A stretch of 8,976 nucleotides of DNA from Anaerolineales bacterium (GCA_947503585.1 CANNEJ010000046.1:1-8976), one strand, 5' to 3'. Numbered from the stretch's first letter, positions 1 to 6,482 are shown. The notes: generated by a model not told the origin, from the letters alone. A program made the numbers and translations.

Positions 1-903
1 GCAGCCCGGCGGCAGGTCAATCAGGCGTGGCACCGTGCCGGGAATGGTGTCCAGCTTCTCGCGCACTTCTCCCAGCACTGGCACAGATCCGATGAGCCCC
101 TGCGTGTAGGGATGCTTGGGGCCGTCAAACAGGCTTTCCACATCCGTCTGCTCGATGATCTGACCGGCGTACATCACGGCCACGCGCTCGCACATTTCTG
201 CCACCACGCCCAGATCATGCGTAATGAGTATGATGGCGGAATTGGATTTGGCGCGCAGGCTGCGCATCAAGTCCAGGATTTGCGCTTGAATGGTCACGTC
301 CAGCGCGGTTGTCGGCTCGTCGGCAATCAGCAGCTCGGGGTCACACGCCAGCGCCATCGCAATCATCACGCGCTGCGCCATGCCGCCCGACAGCTCATGC
401 GGATACGAATGCGCCCGGCGGCCCGCGTCCGGGATGCCCACCAACTCCATCAACTCTACGGCGCGCTGCCACGCTTCCGCGTAGCGCAGGCCGCGATGGG
501 TGGTCAGCGATTCGGCAATCTGATCGCCCACCTTGAACACGGGGTTAAGTGAAGACTGCGGCTGCTGAAAAATCATTGCGATGCGGTCGCCGCGCACCTT
601 TACCATGTCGCGTTCTGCCAGCTTCAATAGGTCGCGCCCCTCAAAGATAACCTCGCCATCCAGGATTTTGCCCGGCGAGCCCACAAGGCGCAAAATGGAA
701 AAGCACGTGACGCTCTTGCCGCAGCCGGACTCACCCACCAAGCCCAGCACCTCGCCGCGCTTTACAAAAAAGTCTACGCCATCCACCGCCTTCACCACAC
801 CATCCTCGGTGTGAAAGTGCGTTTTTAGATTTTTGATTTCCAGCACGATGTCCGCAGCACCGTCGACCGGCGCGGAACCGTTGGTGGTTTTTGTGGATAT
901 CAC
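1..903 (-). CDS. oppD: Peptide ABC transporter ATP-binding protein, OppD/DppD type (partial, 3' end outside window)
   Basis: Cytoplasmic ATPase that would power peptide import through the adjacent OppB/OppC permeases. My translation of the minus strand gives 301 codons with no stop before the window edge. The nucleotide-binding domain is complete: Walker A GESGCGKS at residues 57-64, Q-loop FQQPQSSLNP from 112, signature LSGGMAQR at 171-178, Walker B LLIADEP at 191-197, D-loop ALDVT near 200, and switch histidine H229 in ITHD. The oligopeptide-type C-terminal region starts with HPYTQGL at 264-270, and the sequence leaves the window at LPPGC, the start of the usual PPGC-x-F-x-PRC segment, so roughly 20-40 residues are missing. 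The start is GTG at 903: a TAG stop lies in frame seven codons upstream, GGAGG sits 8 nt before the GTG, and the first in-frame ATG would remove Walker A. It follows oppC after 122 bp; an OppF partner is expected beyond the left edge. Opp versus Dpp specificity cannot be decided. Confidence 0.95.
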   Translation of the reverse strand, partial: MISTKTTNGSAPVDGAADIVLEIKNLKTHFHTEDGVVKAVDGVDFFVKRGEVLGLVGESGCGKSVTCFSILRLVGSPGKILDGEVIFEGRDLLKLAERDMVKVRGDRIAMIFQQPQSSLNPVFKVGDQIAESLTTHRGLRYAEAWQRAVELMELVGIPDAGRRAHSYPHELSGGMAQRVMIAMALACDPELLIADEPTTALDVTIQAQILDLMRSLRAKSNSAIILITHDLGVVAEMCERVAVMYAGQIIEQTDVESLFDGPKHPYTQGLIGSVPVLGEVREKLDTIPGTVPRLIDLPPGC

Positions 904-911
904 TTTATGCG

Positions 912-916
912 CCTCC
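912..916 (-). promoter_or_regulatory. Ribosome binding site deciding the GTG start of oppD
   Basis: GGAGG on the minus strand lies 8 nt before GTG at 903. It supports this GTG as the start of the ATPase, since no in-frame ATG is available before the Walker A motif. Confidence 0.8.
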
Positions 917-964
917 GTTTCCTACAAACGTCAAGTGTACCATATGCATCCGCCCGGTTTGCGG

Positions 965-982
965 CAGCCGGCTGTGCGGCTG
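965..982 (-). promoter_or_regulatory. Small hairpin in the oppC-oppD gap
   Basis: The 122-bp gap 904-1025 contains a 6-bp perfect stem (CAGCCG/CGGCTG) with a 6-nt loop. No T-run follows it in the direction of transcription, so it is not a convincing intrinsic terminator. It may adjust mRNA stability or the ratio of permease to ATPase. No other feature was recognised in this gap apart from the oppD ribosome binding site. Confidence 0.35.
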
Positions 983-1025
983 GTACGCCCCGCTGGCTGC
1001 GCGCGGCGGATTGCAGCCCACCTTG

Positions 1026-2024
1026 CTACAGCTGCGAGCGCGGGTCAAACGCATCGCGCAGTCCATCGCCCACATAATTAAATGCCAGCGCACACATAAA
1101 AATAGGCAGGCCGGGAATGAGCGGCAGCCACGGATGCTCGAACATGTAGCTCTCGGTAAAGCTGAGCATGTTGCCCCACGTGGGCGTGGGATCCTGAATG
1201 CCAAAACCCAGAAAGCTAAGCGCTGCCTCGCTGATCACATAATCAGCCAGGCCCAGGCTGGCAGACACCACCAGCGGCGCAAAGGCATTGGGGATCATGT
1301 GGCGCAGGATGATGCGCGTGTTGGAGGCGCCGGCCGCACGCGCACCCTCCACAAAGCTCATCGTCTTAAGCGAAAGCACCACGCCACGCGTCAGGCGCGC
1401 TATGCCCAGCCAGCCCAGCGACATCAGCACCAGCATGATCATCACCACCTGGCGCGCCTCCAGTGCGGAGATGTACATAAATCCGGAGAGTCCGTTGATG
1501 ACGAAGTCCGGCACGGGCACAGCCTTTGGGCTTTGCAGCAAAATGGACGAGAGGATCAGCAAAATGGGCAGCGTCGGGATGGTGAGCAGAAACTCCACAA
1601 AGCGCATCAGGATGTCATCCAGCACACCGCCGTAATAGCCGGAGAGGGCGCCCACCACCGCCCCCACCGCGGTGGAACCGATCACTGACACAACGGCAAC
1701 CGTGAGCGAGATGCGCGCCGCATACAAAATGCGCGACCAATAGTCACGGCCCAGATGGTCCGTGCCCAGATAATGCGTGCGGCCATCTTTGGGCGAGACG
1801 GAAAACGGCGCGGCAAAGCTGTTGCCCACTTCAATCTCCGTGGCGTCATACGGCACCAGCGCCCGAACCGCGCCCGCCAGCAGAAAGATAAGCACGAGCA
1901 GCGCGCTGCACACCACCGCCAGACGATGACGCGCAAAGCGCCGCACAATCAGCCACAGCTGGCTTTGTTCCACCGGCATGGCCTCGGCTTGCAACGGCGG
2001 CAGGGTTTGGGGGGCAGCGGACAT
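1026..2024 (-). CDS. oppC: Peptide ABC transporter permease, OppC/DppC type (cassette 2)
   Basis: Inner-membrane channel subunit of a peptide importer, 332 residues, close to or slightly above the usual OppC length. Visible features: a cytoplasmic N-tail of about 34 residues, TM1 about 35-56, the OppC hallmark GTDHLGRDYWSRIL at 87-100, TM2 about 104-128, TM3 about 144-164, TM4 about 193-212, and the EAA coupling loop from about 224 to 246 (EGARAAGASN, then RHMIPN), which should dock onto the ATPase. The C-terminus GDGLRDAFDPR is typical of the family. A segment of about 28 residues at 164-191, between TM3 and TM4, is longer than in cassette 1 OppC and may form an external loop. The start is ATG, 11 bp after the oppB stop, with no Shine-Dalgarno sequence, so translational coupling to oppB is likely. 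Substrate range cannot be read from the sequence. Confidence 0.95.
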   Translation of the reverse strand: MSAAPQTLPPLQAEAMPVEQSQLWLIVRRFARHRLAVVCSALLVLIFLLAGAVRALVPYDATEIEVGNSFAAPFSVSPKDGRTHYLGTDHLGRDYWSRILYAARISLTVAVVSVIGSTAVGAVVGALSGYYGGVLDDILMRFVEFLLTIPTLPILLILSSILLQSPKAVPVPDFVINGLSGFMYISALEARQVVMIMLVLMSLGWLGIARLTRGVVLSLKTMSFVEGARAAGASNTRIILRHMIPNAFAPLVVSASLGLADYVISEAALSFLGFGIQDPTPTWGNMLSFTESYMFEHPWLPLIPGLPIFMCALAFNYVGDGLRDAFDPRSQL

Positions 2025-2035
2025 TTGGGGCGCGC

Positions 2036-3232
2036 CTAACTAACGCGAATGCGTGGATCGACCACGGTATAGAGCACATCTGAAAGCAGCGTGGCCAGCA
2101 CGGTCAGCACCGCCGATATGAGCAGGATTGCCATGGTCACGGGATAGTCATTGCGGCCGAGTGCATCCACAAACAAGCGCCCCATGCCCGGCCAGTTGAA
2201 AACTGTTTCTGTGATGACGGCACCGCCAAAAGCCCCCGGCAGCGCAAACACAACAATCGTGATGAATGGGATCAGGGCGTTGCGCATTGCGTGGCGCACA
2301 AGCACCAGGCGCTCGCGCAGTCCCTTGCTGCGCGCCGTGCGCACGTAATCCTGGCGCAGCACTTCCAGCATGCTGGCGCGCACATAGCGGCTCCAGCCGG
2401 CTACGCTCACAAGCACCAGCACAGACACCGGCATGATCATGCGCAGCGTCTGGTCAAGCAGACTCTGCGGTTCCACCCGGCCCAGCAGCGGCATGGTGTA
2501 CGCGCGCACACCGGCTGCATCACCCGGCGGCAGATATGCCCAGCCCGCGCGCTTAAACAGAATTGAAAAAACAAGAATGAGAATCAGGCCAAAGAAAAAA
2601 GTTGGCATGGACGACCCGATGAACGCGCCGGTGGTTGCAGCATAGTCAAAGCGCGAGTATTGGCGCACCGCCGAATACAGGCCCAGCGGCACGCCGATCA
2701 TCAGCGAGATCAGGGTGGCCGCAATCTGCAGCTGCAGGGTGCGCGGCAGGCGCGACCAGAGCAGTTCCGATACCGGGCGGTCGCGCAGGATGGCCCACGA
2801 GTTGCCAAAGTCGCCCCGGATGATGCCGCGGCTGGTGCGGCGGCCGGCCAGGTCACGCATAGAAACGGTCTGCTCGCAGCCCACGGTCTGCAGCGTGTCT
2901 TCGCCGCCGCTGCGCACCACGGCCTCAATCGGAATGCGGCAGCCCACCACCACATCCCCCAGCAGCTCGCGGCCGCCAATGGAAAGCGGGCCGCGCGGCA
3001 CGCCCGCCAGCCAGCGGGTGAAGCGCACAGAAAAGTACAGGTCCAGCTCAAATTGCGCGCGAATACGCGCGATGTCTTCCTTGTCAATTTTGCGGGTGCT
3101 GGATTGCGTTTGCTGCAGCAAGCCCTGCAGCGGACCGCCGGGAGCCGCGCTCAGCAAAGCATAGGAGGCCAGCGCAGAAAAGAACAGCACCACCAGCATC
3201 TGTGCGCTGCGGCGGATCAGATAATTAGTCAT
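2036..3232 (-). CDS. oppB: Peptide ABC transporter permease, OppB/DppB type, with enlarged first external loop (cassette 2)
   Basis: Channel subunit pairing with the OppC encoded downstream. The protein is 398 residues, clearly longer than the roughly 305-340 usual for OppB/DppB. Family features: N-terminal IRRSAQMLVVLFFSA, then APGGP at 30-34; EAA coupling loop DYVRTARSKGLRERLVL from 295; the segment FNWPGMGRLFVDAL at 345-358; C-terminal VLYTVVDPRIR. Estimated membrane segments are 10-30, 164-188, 199-226, 263-282, 318-342 and 364-388. The extra length lies in the first extracytoplasmic loop, about 35-160. That loop contains two cysteines, C98 and C119, and ends with the usual GDFGNSW and RPVSELL segment. 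ATG at 3232 is the natural start because TM1 follows at once, yet no Shine-Dalgarno sequence precedes it (the upstream bases are ACCCCATCA). The gene follows the binding-protein gene after an 86-bp gap with hairpins. Confidence 0.94.
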   Translation of the reverse strand: MTNYLIRRSAQMLVVLFFSALASYALLSAAPGGPLQGLLQQTQSSTRKIDKEDIARIRAQFELDLYFSVRFTRWLAGVPRGPLSIGGRELLGDVVVGCRIPIEAVVRSGGEDTLQTVGCEQTVSMRDLAGRRTSRGIIRGDFGNSWAILRDRPVSELLWSRLPRTLQLQIAATLISLMIGVPLGLYSAVRQYSRFDYAATTGAFIGSSMPTFFFGLILILVFSILFKRAGWAYLPPGDAAGVRAYTMPLLGRVEPQSLLDQTLRMIMPVSVLVLVSVAGWSRYVRASMLEVLRQDYVRTARSKGLRERLVLVRHAMRNALIPFITIVVFALPGAFGGAVITETVFNWPGMGRLFVDALGRNDYPVTMAILLISAVLTVLATLLSDVLYTVVDPRIRVS

Positions 3233-3249
3233 TGATGGGGTAAGGCGCG

Positions 3250-3262
3250 CAGGCGGCGCCTG
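3250..3262 (-). promoter_or_regulatory. Short GC-rich hairpin upstream of oppB (cassette 2)
   Basis: CAGGC and GCCTG form a 5-bp stem around a GGC loop, directly beside a stronger hairpin. It lies 18 bases before the oppB start and could mask or shape the initiation region. Low complexity and high GC make chance formation possible. Confidence 0.35.
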
Positions 3263-3294
3263 ACGGGGGGCAGCAAGCTTGTGCCGCCCCCCGT
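3263..3294 (-). promoter_or_regulatory. Intercistronic hairpin between binding-protein gene and oppB (attenuator or mRNA-stabilising stem)
   Basis: A perfect 9-bp stem, ACGGGGGGC pairing with GCCCCCCGT, encloses a 14-nt loop that itself contains the palindrome CAAGCTTG. It starts 24 bases after the binding-protein stop. No T-run follows on the minus strand, so it is unlikely to stop all transcription. Stable stems after the binding-protein gene are known from several ABC importer operons, where they protect the upstream mRNA and raise the amount of binding protein relative to permease. That role here is inference. Confidence 0.6.
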
Positions 3295-3318
3295 GTCATT
3301 CGAATGCACGCGTGCGCG

Positions 3319-5277
3319 TTACTTGGTATTGAAGTTGAAGTCGATGTGCTCCCAAGTGGCGCTGGGCGTGAAGAAAATTTTCACATCGCCCTCGTCTGCA
3401 GCCGCCTTCACGGTGGCCACTTCCTCGCCGGCGCCCAGAGTCTCGCCAAATACCACATCCACCTCGCCGGTCAGCAGCTGCGCCACCGCCTGGTTGGTGT
3501 CCTGCACAATCTTGATCGTGATGTTGGGAGTCTTGGGCTTGCCCTTATAAAAGTTGGGGTTGGCGGCGAAGGACATGGACACACCCTTCTCCCACTTTGT
3601 GATGGTGTATGGCCCCAGCCCGATCGGGCTTTCCGCAATCTCCGCTAGCGTTGTCCACTCTTTGGCCGGCACATCCGCCAGCTTGCGGCCGTCGCTCAAC
3701 TTGCGGTGCGCCGGGTACCAGCCTGGTCCAATTGAAAAGTAAAGCGGCGGGGTGTAGCCCGGCATCAGCATGATGCTGTATTCGGTATCCCCCCAAGTTT
3801 CCTTGGCCGTGCGTTCGCAAACAGTGAAATCCGTTGCGCCCGAATCCGGGTCGCACGTAATTTTCGACGCCAACTCCAGATCTGCTGCTACCAGCGGATT
3901 GCCATCCGACCACTTGAGGCCGCTCTCAAGCTTCCAGTTCATTGTCATTTGCGGCATCTGGGCACCGCCGCCCGTGTACTCAATCTCTTTTAGCTTTAGA
4001 TCGCCGTACAGCGGCAGGTCTCCGGCAGCGTCCACCACGCGGATCTTTTCACCGCTCTTCAGTTCCACCACATCGCCGGCGGCATTGATCACCTTGTCGC
4101 CGTCTTTCACATCCACCGCCACCAGTGTGGCGCCCTTGTTTTCCAGCGTGGGCAGTTCTGTAAAGTACATGTTGGCTGCAAAGTCATAGTCCAAGCTGGT
4201 GATGCCCACACCTTGAATTAAAGTACTTGCCAGAGTAGCCACGAACGCGTTCTCCACCAGTGTGAAGAGTGAAGCCGGCTCCTGAGAAAGGGCCAGAATT
4301 ATGGTTGTTTCGCCGGGGCGCTCCCAGTCTGCAACGTTATAGGTGGGGTACGGCTGCCCGGGGCGCGGGTCAAAGCCAGCTAGATCAGCAGCTGTGGCGT
4401 TCACCTCCACCCGGTTAAACATCGGCAGGCTCGGCATGTCGGCCGCAAACCCTTCCTGGAAGATTGCGTACTGCTTGACGCGCTCTGCGCGGTCCAGTGT
4501 GTTGTTTGCACCTTTAATGGCGTTGCTAGCGGCTTCGTTGCACCAGCCCATTCCGTTCTGGCCTTCCCACCCGTTGCTTGGCAGCGGGATTTTGTCACAG
4601 GCATACAAAGACTGGCCACCGGGATCAGCATCGCCTACCCACGCGAAAGCACCGAGCTCATAATCTCGCCGCGCAAGACCAGTGGTGTCGCCGAACCACC
4701 ACGAGGCTGGCGCATGCAGGCGCACCACGCGAACGCCACAGTCCTTCATGTTGGATTCGAAGACGGCAGCCCAGGTCTGGCGGAACTGGGCACTCGTGGT
4801 TGTGAAGCGCAATGAAAGCTCGTTGCCGTCCGCATCAGATCGGTAGTCGGCGCCTTCGCCCAGCTTCCAGCCGGCTTCATCCAGCAACGCACCGCCCTTG
4901 GCCACATCAAAAGCATATTGCACCTTCGGCTTGGTGTATGCCCAATGGCTGGTGGGAATTTGGGTATCCATCAAAATAGCGGCTTTGTCGTCTAGCCAGC
5001 TGTACACGGAGGCAATCACCTCCGGCCGGTTGGTGCAGTGGGCAATTGCCTGGCGCACCTTCACGTCACTCAAGATCGGGTGCGGCGTTGTGTAATCCTC
5101 CGTCGTTACTTCAACTATCTTTTCTTTTTCGACAACTACTTCTTTCTCGACGGTCTTCTCAACGATCTGCGTTACGACCACTTCCTTCTCAACAATCTGT
5201 GGCTGGCAGGCGCCGAGCACAAGCGCTGCAACTGTGGTGCAGGCTAGCAGCACGGAAATGCGATTTGAACTTTTCAT
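3319..5277 (-). CDS. Lipid-anchored peptide-binding protein, family 5 solute-binding (SBP_bac_5), circularly permuted
   Basis: Extracytoplasmic receptor that should deliver peptides to the OppB/OppC channel. The product is 652 residues. It has a lipoprotein signal peptide (MKSSNR, hydrophobic core 9-20, lipobox LGAC with C24), then a Val/Glu/Lys-rich tether at 27-58. Residues about 64-318 match the normally C-terminal part of DppA-type proteins: SDVKVRQAI at 70-78, GALLDEAGW at 129-137, then FAWVGDADPGG at 211-221 and DMPSLPMFNR at 280-289. Residues about 322-652 match the normally N-terminal part: TTIILALSQEPASL at 324-337, GLKWSDGNPL at 453-462, PIGLGPYTI at 551-559, GEVDVVFG at 604-611, and WEHIDFNFN at 642-650 right before the stop. 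The order is therefore reversed in one intact frame. An additional segment at about 380-435 interrupts the first conventional lobe. Possible disulfide partners are C227/C246 and C475/C487. The start ATG has AGGAGG 6 nt upstream. It is the first gene of cassette 2. Confidence 0.93.
   Translation of the reverse strand: MKSSNRISVLLACTTVAALVLGACQPQIVEKEVVVTQIVEKTVEKEVVVEKEKIVEVTTEDYTTPHPILSDVKVRQAIAHCTNRPEVIASVYSWLDDKAAILMDTQIPTSHWAYTKPKVQYAFDVAKGGALLDEAGWKLGEGADYRSDADGNELSLRFTTTSAQFRQTWAAVFESNMKDCGVRVVRLHAPASWWFGDTTGLARRDYELGAFAWVGDADPGGQSLYACDKIPLPSNGWEGQNGMGWCNEAASNAIKGANNTLDRAERVKQYAIFQEGFAADMPSLPMFNRVEVNATAADLAGFDPRPGQPYPTYNVADWERPGETTIILALSQEPASLFTLVENAFVATLASTLIQGVGITSLDYDFAANMYFTELPTLENKGATLVAVDVKDGDKVINAAGDVVELKSGEKIRVVDAAGDLPLYGDLKLKEIEYTGGGAQMPQMTMNWKLESGLKWSDGNPLVAADLELASKITCDPDSGATDFTVCERTAKETWGDTEYSIMLMPGYTPPLYFSIGPGWYPAHRKLSDGRKLADVPAKEWTTLAEIAESPIGLGPYTITKWEKGVSMSFAANPNFYKGKPKTPNITIKIVQDTNQAVAQLLTGEVDVVFGETLGAGEEVATVKAAADEGDVKIFFTPSATWEHIDFNFNTK
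5104..5199 (-). repeat. Coding repeat: Val-Glu-Lys tether after the lipobox
   Basis: Residues 27-58 of the binding protein consist of imperfect repeats around VEKEVVV and QIVEK (QIVEKEVVV, QIVEKTVEKEVVV, EKEKIVEV). The run begins three residues after the lipidated cysteine C24 and ends before the folded domain. It probably serves as an extended or coiled spacer that holds the receptor away from the membrane. I associate such tethers with Chloroflexota binding proteins; this is recollection, not a search result. Confidence 0.75.
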
Positions 5278-5283
5278 GATATT

Positions 5284-5289
5284 CCTCCT
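5284..5289 (-). promoter_or_regulatory. Strong Shine-Dalgarno sequence of the permuted binding-protein gene
   Basis: AGGAGG lies 6 nt before the ATG at 5277. It is the best ribosome binding site in the window, in contrast to the permease genes, which show none. This fits a need for excess binding protein over permease. Confidence 0.85.
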
Positions 5290-5370
5290 AATTTCTTCAA
5301 ATTGAAATGGCGGTTGTATTCTGGCAAATTAGAGCTTTGATTGAACGGGGGCACACACTCCTTTTAAGAA

Positions 5371-5394
5371 GGTTAACAACAGTCAACATTGACC
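5371..5394 (-). promoter_or_regulatory. Candidate operator: repeated GTTAAC/GTCAAC-type half-sites
   Basis: On the plus strand GTTAAC (5372-5377) and GTCAAC (5382-5387) stand exactly 10 bp apart, one helical turn. GTCAA (5382-5386) also forms an inverted repeat with TTGAC (5389-5393) around a 2-bp centre. The whole 24 bp is an imperfect palindrome, GGTTAA to TTGACC at its ends. It lies between the LD-carboxypeptidase gene and the binding-protein gene, so it could bind a regulator of cassette 2. No regulator gene is in the window. Confidence 0.35.
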
Positions 5395-5422
5395 GCCGGA
5401 AGGCCGGTAAATTTGATTGGAA

Positions 5423-5431
5423 AATATACCA
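5423..5431 (-). promoter_or_regulatory. Candidate extended -10 promoter element for cassette 2
   Basis: The minus strand reads TGG-TATATT, matching the extended -10 form TGn-TATAAT with two mismatches in the hexamer. No good -35 hexamer was found 16-18 bp upstream, which extended -10 promoters can tolerate. A start about 7 nt downstream would give a leader of roughly 135-140 nt, with the candidate operator inside it. The whole gap 5278-5456 is visibly richer in A and T than its flanks. Confidence 0.3.
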
Positions 5432-5456
5432 CAACTGGCCACGCTTACGTTTACAT

Positions 5457-6440
5457 TTAAGACACAGCGCACGCGGTAACAGACAGGCTAGCAACGCCGG
5501 GTGCTGCCACCAGGCTGGCAGGCATGCCCAACGGCAGTGTCCATTGGTGCGCCGTGTGGCCGGCTGGCCAGCCATAAACAACCGGCACCTGCAGCGGCGC
5601 CAGCAAATCCTGCAGCACCTCCAGCAGCGACAGCGATGCAGCCGGACCGGCCGGCTGCTCGCACGCGGGCGATGCGCCAAACACCACACCCTGGCACCCG
5701 GACAGGCTGCCCGCCTGCAGCAGCTGGGTGAGCATACGGTCAATACGGTAGGGCGCCTCATCCACATCCTCCAAGAGCAGCAGCGCGCCGCTGCTGCGCA
5801 GCTGCCAGCGCGTGCCGCTGAGGGCAGCAAGCAGGCTGAGGTTGCCGCCCACAAGCGGACCGTGCCCACTGCCGGCGCACACCACCTGCGCCGGCTGCTG
5901 CCAGCCCTGCGCCGCAGCCGGCACGGGCAGCGGGCCCAGGGGTATGCGCTGCGTCCACGCCCGGTGCAAATGGCTGCGCGTAAAGTCCGGCGCCTCCGCG
6001 CCCAGCACGGCCAGCGCTGCCACCGGGCCATGAAAGCTGACCCAGCCCAGCTCCAACGCCAACGCCTGATGCAAAGCCGTAATGTCGCTGTAGCCCGTCA
6101 CAATTTTGCAGGCTGCTTCGCGCCGCAGCAAATCCCAGTCCAGCAGTGGCAGCAGGCGTGTGGTGCCGTAGCCGCCGCGCGCGCACCACACCGCCTGCAC
6201 CTGCGGATCCAGCAGCGCACCCTGCAGCGCAGCTGCGCGCGCTGCATCGCTCTCGCCCGCCAGATAGCCGCGCGCAGCCGCTGGCAGCCAGCGCATGGTG
6301 CTGCTGAGCTGCCAGCCATGCAACAGCGCCACGGCGGATTCCAAGGCTGCGGGCGCCACGGGTTTGGCGGGCGCCACAAAGGCCACACAGTCCCGCGGCT
6401 TAAGCGCCGGTGGAATCTGGCGCGGCCTGGCAGCGCTCAT
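5457..6440 (-). CDS. ldcA: LD-carboxypeptidase, peptidase family S66 (LdcA type)
   Basis: Serine peptidase of the family that removes the terminal D-alanine from murein tetrapeptides (L-Ala-D-Glu-DAP-D-Ala) during cell-wall recycling in the cytoplasm. The product has 327 residues, normal for the family, and no signal peptide. Visible features: N-terminal strand CVAFVAPAKPV at 18-28, CARGGYGTTRLLPLLDWD at 86-103, nucleophile elbow GYSDITALH with S118, HGPV at 137-140, GGNLSLLAALSGT at 198-210, LLLEDVDEAPYRID with the probable catalytic glutamate E224, and GWPAGH with H295, giving the expected Ser-Glu-His triad. The pattern resembles LdcA more than the microcin C immunity protein MccF, but MccF-like cleavage of peptide conjugates cannot be excluded. 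The gene lies 42 bp after an OppC-type permease gene, so imported peptides are its likely substrates. No Shine-Dalgarno sequence precedes the ATG, and residue 2 onward reads SAARPRQIPP, so the exact start is uncertain by a few codons. Confidence 0.93.
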   Translation of the reverse strand: MSAARPRQIPPALKPRDCVAFVAPAKPVAPAALESAVALLHGWQLSSTMRWLPAAARGYLAGESDAARAAALQGALLDPQVQAVWCARGGYGTTRLLPLLDWDLLRREAACKIVTGYSDITALHQALALELGWVSFHGPVAALAVLGAEAPDFTRSHLHRAWTQRIPLGPLPVPAAAQGWQQPAQVVCAGSGHGPLVGGNLSLLAALSGTRWQLRSSGALLLLEDVDEAPYRIDRMLTQLLQAGSLSGCQGVVFGASPACEQPAGPAASLSLLEVLQDLLAPLQVPVVYGWPAGHTAHQWTLPLGMPASLVAAPGVASLSVTACAVS

Positions 6441-6453
6441 TGCGGGGCCAGCC

Positions 6454-6471
6454 GCGCGCAGGGCTGCGCGC
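6454..6471 (-). promoter_or_regulatory. GC hairpin in the oppC-ldcA gap
   Basis: GCGCGCAG and CTGCGCGC are perfect complements separated by GG, so a stem of about 7 bp with a 4-nt loop can form. It sits between the oppC stop and the ldcA start with no T-run after it. It could reduce ldcA translation relative to the permeases or mark an mRNA processing site. The region is so GC-rich that chance is a real alternative. Confidence 0.35.
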
Positions 6472-6482
6472 AGCGGGCGCGG

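Noticed and set aside
930..960. Promoter for oppD using a TACACT-like -10 near 940
   Set aside because: No acceptable -35 hexamer lies at the right distance, and a nearby TTGACG has its 17-18 bp partner overlapping the ribosome binding site. Read-through from oppC is simpler.
891..1688. Plus-strand open frame of 265 codons
   Set aside because: It is antisense to oppC and the oppC-oppD gap, with a His/Gln/Arg-rich translation typical of complement reading.
3263..3294. Intrinsic terminator ending the binding-protein transcript
   Set aside because: The stem is strong but the bases that follow are CAGGCGCC, with no T-run, and permease genes continue in the same direction. It is kept only as an intercistronic hairpin.
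3319..5277. Frameshifted remains of two separate binding-protein genes
   Set aside because: The frame is unbroken for 652 codons with one signal peptide at the start, and the halves do not overlap in content: each conventional region appears once, in swapped order. A permutation explains this better than decay.
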